Source of the DNA: Turbatrix aceti
Lineage: Eukaryota > Nematoda > Chromadorea > Rhabditida > Panagrolaimidae
DNA length: 64,000 nucleotides
NCBI GenBank assembly: GCA_963969345.1
Contig: OZ017769.1
Span: forward strand, 1,178,001 to 1,242,000
Direction of reading: 5' to 3'
The notes beneath the pieces were generated by a model. The model saw only the letters and a list, made by a program, of their open reading frames with translations. It was not told the origin of the DNA and ran no database searches. Positions 56,094-64,000 of the stretch are shown here, one piece after another. Each line of letters starts with the position of its first letter. Within the stretch, counting starts at the first letter, position 1. The position numbers and the translations under genes are program-made.

Positions 56094-58040
56094 GACATGG
56101 CATGCATGTCTGTTGATAGGTATAGGCACAATTGTTATGTTACGGTAGAGGGTGGGAAGGAAAAATTTGTGGGATCGCACATTGCGCACGTGAGGCAACG
56201 AAAAGGTTGGTTAAAGGAAACAAAACACAAAAGAATGAAAAAAGTAAACATTGGACAGGTGAGCAAATACGTGAGAATAAATAAAAAAAATACCTGTATG
56301 TATTTTTCACGACATTCTTACATTGTTTTTAAAAAATGTCCAAAAACAAAAATTCTACCACCGGGACAAAATTTTTAGAACTATTAGTTAACGCTAAAAA
56401 ATTATTGCAACTAACAAACAATAAAACAATTAAGGGATTTTTTTTATCGTAAGCCAATAATTTATAACAAAATGTGGTCCAGGTGGTAGCAATTAATTTT
56501 TCTAAATTTTCTTTTTTTTTAATTTAAAAAATACAAAATTTAGTCCAAATTACAGGGGGCTTAAAGTATCGTAAATCACATACATTTTCTAAACGCAATT
56601 GCACCCTCTTCGACCTCCCTCAAGTCGCCTTTTCCCAGAACTTATTTTTTTACTCGAAAGTGGCACTTTTTTTTCATCAACACCCCAACCTCCTTTTTTT
56701 TCTCAGCAACAACCGTCAACTATCTAGTCTATGGGTCAAAAATTAATGACTACGTCTGGCACAAGAGGTTAGATACCGTGTGATGCCCAACATGCGTAAC
56801 TCACCATATCTCACCCACCTATACCCTAAAGATAAGATACCAATGCACGCCACGCGACATTCCATACCACGATATGGCTACATACATGCTTGCAATTGTT
56901 GTATAATTTATATTTGTCGACTCTAATGCAACGGAAAAAAGATAGGACATTGAGTGAGTGAAAGAAACAAAAACAAAAATATAATTAAAAATTCAGTGAT
57001 GTTGCAAACAAGCGAAAAATAGAAGGGAAGGCTCTTCGGAAGGCATGAATAAGATATTTTAAATTTTAACTCAGAAATCACCAAAGTAATGGGCTTTTTT
57101 GGTTGTTTTCAAGAAACGTCGGCCGTTGGCGGTGTACAAAATAAATGCCCTAAAAAAGGGTTATTTATTGACACTTCAAAATTTATGGCTTAAGGGAAAA
57201 ATAATTTAAAATTTGTAGTTGATTAAAATTTAAAACAAAAGATTTAAAAAAAATTTATTTGACAACATAGATAAAATATAAAAAAGCAGAATGGAAAATT
57301 TCGAAAACGTACTCAATGGAAAATATTTTTTTTGGTGGAACCTAACGATCAAATTTTTAATCGTAGCAATACCCCCAAAATTCGTGTCTATTGTGTGTTC
57401 CTAATAAAAATGTGACCAACATCAAAAAACTGCCCAAAAAACTTTCCAAAAAGCATGTAGCTATTTCCTTATAAATATCGCGGATGGCTCATTAACATCT
57501 GTATAACTTGTGAGTAAAGAACGTTCATTACATTCATTACATTTACTTATGCAACGAACATTTCTTCCATCTGTGGGGTTTTTAGTTTGTGGTTCTTAAT
57601 TTCTGAACTGAAAGAATGTTGTACCCTAGAATTTTTTTTGGTCCCGTTGGGGTGGTTGGTCTGTTTGTTTGTTGAATTATTCAATTATACTTAGTCTTTT
57701 TATTCATTTGATGGGGTGGGGTGCTAATAAAGGAACACGAGGAGGAGGGTGACAGAATGTAGGCAACAAAGGACGCACGCATCTTTTTTTGTGCATGAAC
57801 GGATACGATCATTTTTTTCACCAGCAACGAAACAAAATTTACCATAGCTACGGGATACAGTATCCAAAATCGCGGTAAGACAAAAATTGTTGGTCAATAA
57901 AAAAACCAAAAATCTATAAAAAAAAACGAACACTAAAGTAAAAGTAATTTTTTAAATAAAAAAACCAGAAAAGAACCCATTCATCCATGGCGTTCGAAAA
58001 AAATGAACGAAACATTGAATGTCAACAAAAATTCAATTTT
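56094..58040. other. 2-kb gene-poor stretch
   Basis: AT-rich, with low-complexity ORFs (for example 56097-56378) that have no supporting features. Confidence 0.4.
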
Positions 58041-58232
58041 TTAACCCTGCATAACCATCAATTCATGGATGCGTAATCCATTTACCTCGCAGCTACCGTA
58101 ACACACGGCTGAGCGGACGCAGACAGCCTCGGTTGTTCTGTGGCACCGAAACACGATTAAAGCATAACTTGTCACCCAAAAACTAAATATGTATTTTTTT
58201 GATGTCCAGCAGAGCAGCAAGCGTCGTTCCAT
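58041..58232 (-). CDS. possible small Cys-rich peptide gene
   Basis: A 63-codon frame starts MERRLLLCW, has a hydrophobic stretch (YIFSFWVTSYALIVF) and then CHRTTEAVCVRSAVCYGSC, a Cys-rich segment. A GTAAATG donor-like site follows directly after this segment, so it may instead be a first exon. There is no homologue I recognise. Confidence 0.22.
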   Translation of the reverse strand: MERRLLLCWTSKKYIFSFWVTSYALIVFRCHRTTEAVCVRSAVCYGSCEVNGLRIHELMVMQG

Positions 58233-61200
58233 GAATTCACCACTGTACACCCACTTTTTTTGAACCGCAAAATATACATAATATTTAATTTCGTGTTTTG
58301 TGCCAAAGTTATGCTATTTAGAAAAAAAATTGTAGGCGTAGGTTGAAAATGATCTCTGCTAACCAACCGGCGTCTCCTACACCCCTCTATTTACGGAGAG
58401 AAAATGAAAGAATAACAGAGATATTTCAGATGGATAATGACGACTTTCATTCACCATTCAAGGAAATAATTTTTTTAAAGCCATTTTTGTTCGAGGATTA
58501 GAAATCAAAATTGGACAACAAATTATGATTTTATTGTGTCTGCAAAAAGTGTAAGCACTTTTTAGTGCCATTCAAAAAATTGTATGCAAAAAAATTTCTG
58601 AATTGAGTTTTTAATTAAAAAAACATTTATAATAACAAAAAATTTAAAAAAATGTTGTACAAAAATTTAAAAATAATTTAAAAAAAAACAAAAAGTTTAA
58701 AAAACATTAGAAATCAAAAAAAGAACACAAACAGAAAAAAGTTTTTTGAAATTCAATCACTTCACCTGAAGTTCAATACTTGCAGGGCCTGTTTCCGATC
58801 TTACCTGATCAATCGATGAACACTCAAGTCAACACACCTGCCGTCGATTTGGATAACCAGCACGTGTAAATGTCATTAATCAGACAAACTTGTTTTCGAT
58901 CTTTAAATATCCCAGACAGAACTTTTACGTTAATGACTCATCGATAAAAAAATCTAATTCGAAATCAAAGAAAAAATTTGTGGCCAGTGACAATCACATA
59001 CGTGACAAAAATAATCTTCTAACATTGGCAAAAAATGGAAGCTTTTATTCGTCCCCAAAAAAAACCCAAAAAACACAATAAAACACAAAAAAAGAAAAAA
59101 TAACTATAGGTTTTTTGAAAAGAAAAAGAAACTGTTCCAGTTAAAAATTGGTTGACTGTATTCAATTGAGCGAAAAAAAATGCTCTCATCGTAATATAGT
59201 ATTTTTTAACAGACTCAAAGTTTTTTGGTTAACAATGAGTTATTTTGTTATTGTTTTTTTTGCGGCAAGAAGTCGCTGTCAAATTTAGCAAAATATCTAT
59301 TGTCACGGAAGCAAATGAGATTATGCATAGGTAACAAATGAGTTCAACAACCAAAAAATTGAAAAACAAAAAAAACTTTTTTTGACAAACTCTGAACTTC
59401 GGTCCTGTAAAAACGCTCTAAAAGTCAGTCAAAATTGTTTTTTACGGTTAATTGCAATCAAGGAAAAAATTGACCGGAACAATATTTTCAGACAAAAACA
59501 AGTTTAATTTTTTGTGTTCTTCCTGTGTTTTTATCCGCTTGGGGTTTTGGGGGAGAATAAAAGGTCTCCGGCCCTCTCGTGTCACGCTTGATTGCCACGG
59601 GCAGCTACGGATAAAGGAGACAAGACGAAAAAGACCGCAAACTGCTGCTTGGGGGTTTTGAGGAGGAATAAATGAGTGAGTCATCAGCTGACACTTTTCG
59701 GTATCATCTGACAATTTTTGAACCACTTTCAGTTTTGGTCGGTTTTTGGTACAAAATCCCCATAAAAACAGCATAGTTTAGATTTTTGGTGTCTAAAAAA
59801 CGGAAATTTGGACAATTTATGCAAATTTATTCAGATTTAAACACGTTTTGTTATGACAAACAAAATTTTCAATTTCATTTAAAATTTTTTGAATATATGA
59901 TTTTTAAATTTGTTAAGTTTAAAAATTGTCTCAGTCAGTCAAACGGAACAACAGTTTTAGAATGCAACAAAATAAAATGTCTAAAAAACCCGCAAAAGTG
60001 TTTGCAAATACGCAAAATGGTCAAGAACCCCTTTCAACTCTGCAGAAAGCGACAATGACAGGAAGAGGCAATAATATCATTTATCTCGCCTCTTCCCTCC
60101 CAGGGTATTGAAAGATATCCGGCGAACAGCCCCGTGTAAATGGATAACACGCAACATACTTTGGACCTGCCCTTGGGATGGACACCTGTCTGGGCAGTTT
60201 AGAAAGTAGAAAAGGCAAGCCGCAGTCCGCAACCAATTCTTGCAGCGACCAACGGTCGCATAATAGGTACAAGTTGTTGTCAGTCAATTAAATAGATAGT
60301 TCAAAGTCAGTTAGTTCGATGTCGGTAAATTAAGGATGTGATCAATTGCCCGTGAGGGATATCAAATAACTTTTTTTGTGGGGTATTGGTGGTACTTAGT
60401 GGTACATAGTAATTTTTTGTGGGGCTGAGATTGACAAAAAATCATTTTTCTTTTTAAAAATATAAAAAAACAAAAAAATCTTATATTTTCGACCCAGAAA
60501 TCCAAAAAAGGGTTTTATCGCATAATCATGATTAAAAAAAAATTCAACTACGCATAAACATTTATTCAAGTATGAAGTAATTGCCGTTATTCATCCCTGA
60601 CTATACGATCCTACAGTACCCAAAAACAACACTCGACCGAAAAGGCGTATTCAAAAATACAAATTCACGCAGAAAAGTTTGTACTTGCAGAAACTAATAC
60701 AATTAGGCTATAAATCGTAACAAAAATACCTGACGCGGAAATAATTAGCAAAAAAAACCAAAAAGAAAGCAAAAAAGGTCAAAACAGACCTGCAAAAAAG
60801 TTCCGGGAACAAAAATCCATTTTTTTTTGTCAGGGGGTGTCTTGTCTTATCCGCCTAAGAACAACAATAATAACCCTCTTCAGGAAAAAATATAGTCCAA
60901 ATTCACTTATGCAAGCGCCCCTGAAAAAAGAAGAATGGCGGCTAGCCAAGTTGGGTAAAAACACAGAAAAAAAGAGGCGAAAAAACTCTTTTGTGACATT
61001 TTTTTCAATTTTAAACGAAGAAGAGAGGAATAATTTTTTTTCGAGTACCCTGGCCACCAACGTCGTCGTCGTCCAACCGCTGCCAGGACACTACCACTTC
61101 CGGAGCGTAGGAAGACAAGTATGTACCTTACCCCTCCAAAAGTCCGTCCCCTGTCCAGAAAAAAAGCAAAACAAAAACAAAAATGGCAGCAAAAAAAATT

Positions 61201-61698
61201 AGAAGTTTCCGCAAAAAAAATTTATCCCGATTTTTACCACAAATCGTTATGCGGAAATAAATTGAGTTACTTATAAAAAAACTGACTGAGAAGGATGTCA
61301 AAAAATCGAATAGGAAAAAATGAATTATTAGCAACATTAAAAAAATAAGGATTTCTTATTTTATTCATGGAAGCTTAGTCATTCTGGGAAACTCTAAACC
61401 CTAAAAGGGTTTGCAATGTGCATGTTCGCACTTTTTTTACACTTTGCCGGGAATTTATCTATCACAAACATTTACTAGAACAGACAGAACACGAACGTTC
61501 GTGTTGATCCCGGATGAGTTTTATCGTCGTTATTTGATTCTGTTTGCGAATAAGGACAACAATTTTGAGACACTTTTAAAAATAGATTCAGTAGAATAAT
61601 ATTTAGAAAAAAGTATATTTATTGTTATGTTTCTAAAAACGGTAGCACTGCCGAACGATAAAATTGGTCAGAAAACGATAGATAATATTTTTTTTTTC
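58233..61698. other. 3.5-kb gene-poor stretch
   Basis: Two splice-bordered blocks may be orphan exons: 58785-58854 (frame GLFPILPDQSMNTQVNTP, to a TAA) and about 61041-61118 (frame TNVVVVQPLPGHYHFRSVGR, before GTATGT). A direct repeat of GCTTGGGG(G)TTTTG lies at 59537 and 59647. No complete gene could be built. Confidence 0.35.
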
Positions 61699-61947
61699 TA
61701 AAATGTTACTTCGAAACCCGTTTTTGTGAATAACATTTTTTTGATGAAATGTTACGTCCGGTGCGCTAGATAACATCTTTTTTCGCTAAAATGTTACGTT
61801 TGACGGCGCTGTTTTTGGTGGATAACAAAAAATTGTGCCTAAAGTGTTACTTTACGTCCGCTGAATAACACTTAGTTTTCGCTATTTTGTTACGCTTTGG
61901 ATGTTGTTTTTTTGATAACAACATTTTTCGGACGCTAATGTTTACGT
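61699..61947 (-). repeat. GTAAC-module repeat, copy 15
   Basis: Full length, minus orientation, with no gene around it. Confidence 0.85.
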
Positions 61948-63306
61948 CCGAAAAATTGATAAAGTTCGATTAACGTATAAATTGTTACTTTTCGGTTTGA
62001 ATTTCATTTAAAAATGCGTTAGTAAAAAAAAGATTTCTGATTGTACCAATTTGAATTTTTATGCCGAATTGATTGTAAAAAAATTTCAAAAACGTCTGCG
62101 TACGTGGTATATTACATATTCGTGTTTCGCAAAAAGAACAAAAGTCATCTCAACTCAAAAAAATTTCCTTCCAAAAGAATCTGTCCGAAATAATCAAGTT
62201 ACGCAACATCAAGTTACATTTCTCAAAAACCCATCCATCCGACTGACGTCGCTACATATATTTTTATACGAAACAAACCCTTCGCAGGCCCTTCTGACGT
62301 TCACCCTCCTCGTTTCCCCGCCTCTCCCGTTTCAGAACCCAGCAGACAGTTCTAACAAAAATCACTTACCGGAAGCAAAAGTGCCTGGTTTTGAGGGAAA
62401 ATTGCCTAATTCAATTTTTTACTACGCCAACAAACATCATTGTACTACACTTTCTGTACTCGGCGGGGTGCTGTGTTTTTAACGCCTCGCAACATTCATT
62501 CAGAATTCAAAAGTCATTATCCTACACACCTGCGAATGAACGTCACGGAATGCCTAATATGTGTATTGTTGAATGAGTGCCGTCAGGTGTCCGAAACAAT
62601 GGGTCCAAAAATGAAAGTTCTAAAATTGAAAACTATACATATTTTGGAAAACTAATCATGTGAAACTACAGACAATACATAAATTTTGGTTGCGATACGG
62701 TATCAAAAAACATTTTTTTGGCGGAACAGAAAATGTGAGAAACACTCACTTTTCCGAAATAAGTGAACTACCTGTAGTATCGTAAACCTAACCGACCTGT
62801 CGGCAGATATATCCAGTTATCTCGAAATATAAAAACTCCACTTTTTTCTGACAAAAATGTTTTTATCGTATCAAAACTCCGCCCCTTGCACCCCAGAGAA
62901 CGTCAAATTACTCATATCCCTCTCTAACTCCACAGTATTTTTTTCCACTTAAAAAATTGTCATTGAACTTACGAGCTTCATGCCATCATTAGTATATTTA
63001 GCCGACGGTCTCTCAACGCAACTTCAAACGTCGCCCTGCTTTTTTTCTCACTCAATTTCGCAGAAAAAATTCTCCAGCCAAAAAAATATTTTTCCAATAA
63101 AAAATATTTTCCCAGGATCGAAGTTCGAATGAAACTTAAGTGGACGACAAAAGTTCAAAAAAGACCTGTTTACGGCTGAGATAAATATAAATGCATAACA
63201 AACAAAAAAAGAAGTCGGCAAAGGACGACGTCGACGTCAATTAAAGGGAGGGCAGTGTGGGGGCAGGTATCCACTGGGTGTCAAGAGTCGCAAGATACAA
63301 GCCCAA
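61948..63306. other. gene-poor stretch
   Basis: A TTTCAG acceptor at about 62334 precedes an open frame to 62482, but no donor-side exon was found. Otherwise AT-rich. Confidence 0.35.
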
Positions 63307-63312
63307 TTTATT
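63307..63312 (-). terminator. poly(A) signal of the right-edge gene
   Basis: TTTATT on + (GGAATAAATTGG on -), about 235 bp after the stop at 63546. Confidence 0.5.
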
Positions 63313-63545
63313 CCAGAGTACACAGAGGGACAAAACCCGGCCGACTGACGGCCCGGAGATAGGGAAGAGAAAAAGAGAAGTGATATGCAAATGCGAGTGG
63401 GAATCGGCATGATGCCTCGCGTTCGCGACACTGGGGCCAGGGCACAAGGGGCAAAAAGACGAGAAAGACGGGAGTACAATCAAAGAGGGAACAGGGATTA
63501 GGAAACGTGATGATGACCAAAAGCGGAAGATTTCGACGCCCTGGT

Positions 63546-63915
63546 TTAGCCTCCAGCAGGAGCTAACATCTTGCGGATTCGTCTGCTCTTCGACGAGCGT
63601 TGCGCCGTGAGATTGCCAGTCTCGAGATTAGTGAGTTGCTCTGGTCCATGTTTGAGTCGACCAGGGGAAGGCCTCGCACGATGCATGTGCTGCTGGTCCG
63701 TTTTCAGGACCGGCCCTTGGGCGCCGCGGCCAGGCGGGTGGGGGATCAAATGGTTGATGCCTGGATGAGTTGCCAGGGCTTTCCGGAGGATCGTGGTGTG
63801 CCTCCTACCAAACTTCTTGACGAGAGCCTGTTTGGTAAAGGCGATGAGTCGCTCAAACTTTCTGCCTTGCCAGTACGTTTTATCAACCGTATGGCACCCT
63901 ACCACGCTCCTGTAC
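63546..63915 (-). CDS. 3'-terminal coding exon of an unrecognised gene (partial)
   Basis: The minus strand has a pyrimidine-rich acceptor (CCCCTCATCCCCCAACAG) ending at 63916, followed by an open frame of about 123 codons to a TAA at 63546. The 5' part of the gene lies beyond the window. The product end is basic and rich in Lys, Arg, His and Pro (ALVKKFGRRHTTILRKAL; SKSRRIRKMLAPAGG at the C-terminus). GC content here is clearly above the neighbouring DNA, as in exons of this genome. The opposite-strand ORF 63600-63929 is open over the same stretch and is the alternative; the acceptor and poly(A) signal favour the minus strand. Confidence 0.5.
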
Positions 63916-64000
63916 CTGTTGGGGGATGAGGGGGGAAAGGGTTTGGAAGACAAGAAAACAATTGCAATGAGGATCTCTCTGGGCAGTATGAGGAAGGGGA

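Noticed and set aside
63600..63929. 109-codon + ORF at the right edge.
   Set aside because: A minus-strand acceptor and AATAAA frame the opposite ORF as an exon; the + ORF has neither. Kept as the alternative.

Overview
The window is nuclear DNA of a small invertebrate, most likely a nematode. This is an inference from four things: many short introns (about 40-100 bp) with GT(A/G)AG donors and TTTCAG or TTTTAG acceptors, an AT-rich and T-rich intergenic background, a secreted protein resembling nematode chondroitin-proteoglycan-4 domains, and clear animal orthologues. No prokaryotic, plasmid or viral feature was seen.

Layout. (1) 1-12.3 kb: a tandem duplication of an uncharacterised gene family whose last third looks like a BTB/POZ fold. 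Two spliced copies lie on + (3391-6090 and 7714-10203), a partial copy on - (11832-12078) and a possible relic exon at 682-794. The long first introns of the + copies hold antisense, exon-like blocks with a recurring 34-nt box. (2) 12.3-22.4 kb: repeat-rich DNA with a 3 x 157 bp tandem repeat, a tRNA-derived SINE, a CDC42SE small-effector gene (-) and a mariner relic. (3) 22.4-32.6 kb: six head-to-tail paralogues, here called F1-F6, of an unrecognised family of single-pass membrane proteins. All have a signal peptide, six positionally conserved cysteines, one membrane segment and a basic, repetitive C-terminal tail. Each has an ATTTGCAT-type octamer 56-85 bp before the ATG. (4) 33-64 kb: conserved genes: a Cys-rich secreted protein (+), NFS1 (-), CK2 alpha (-), ALG10 (+), an unrecognised 220-aa protein (-), GPN2 (-), DAD1 (+), an NPY/NPF-type neuropeptide GPCR (-), and at the right edge the 3' exon of a gene on -. 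The stretch 56.1-63.3 kb is largely without supportable genes.

Repeats are a main theme. A modular repeat built from GTAAC...GTTAT units occurs about 15 times, many of them inside introns of the conserved genes. Two large fold-back (palindromic) elements with TA target duplications, one hAT-like MITE with an 8-bp target duplication and two mariner relics were resolved from junctions. Some are nested, so their relative ages can be read.

Functional links: ALG10 finishes the lipid-linked oligosaccharide donor and DAD1 belongs to the oligosaccharyltransferase that uses it; they lie about 3.2 kb apart. GPN2 and DAD1 are divergent with about 200 bp between their ATGs, and DAD1 and the GPCR converge with poly(A) signals only a few bases apart. 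The F1-F6 cluster is the best candidate for a previously undescribed system.
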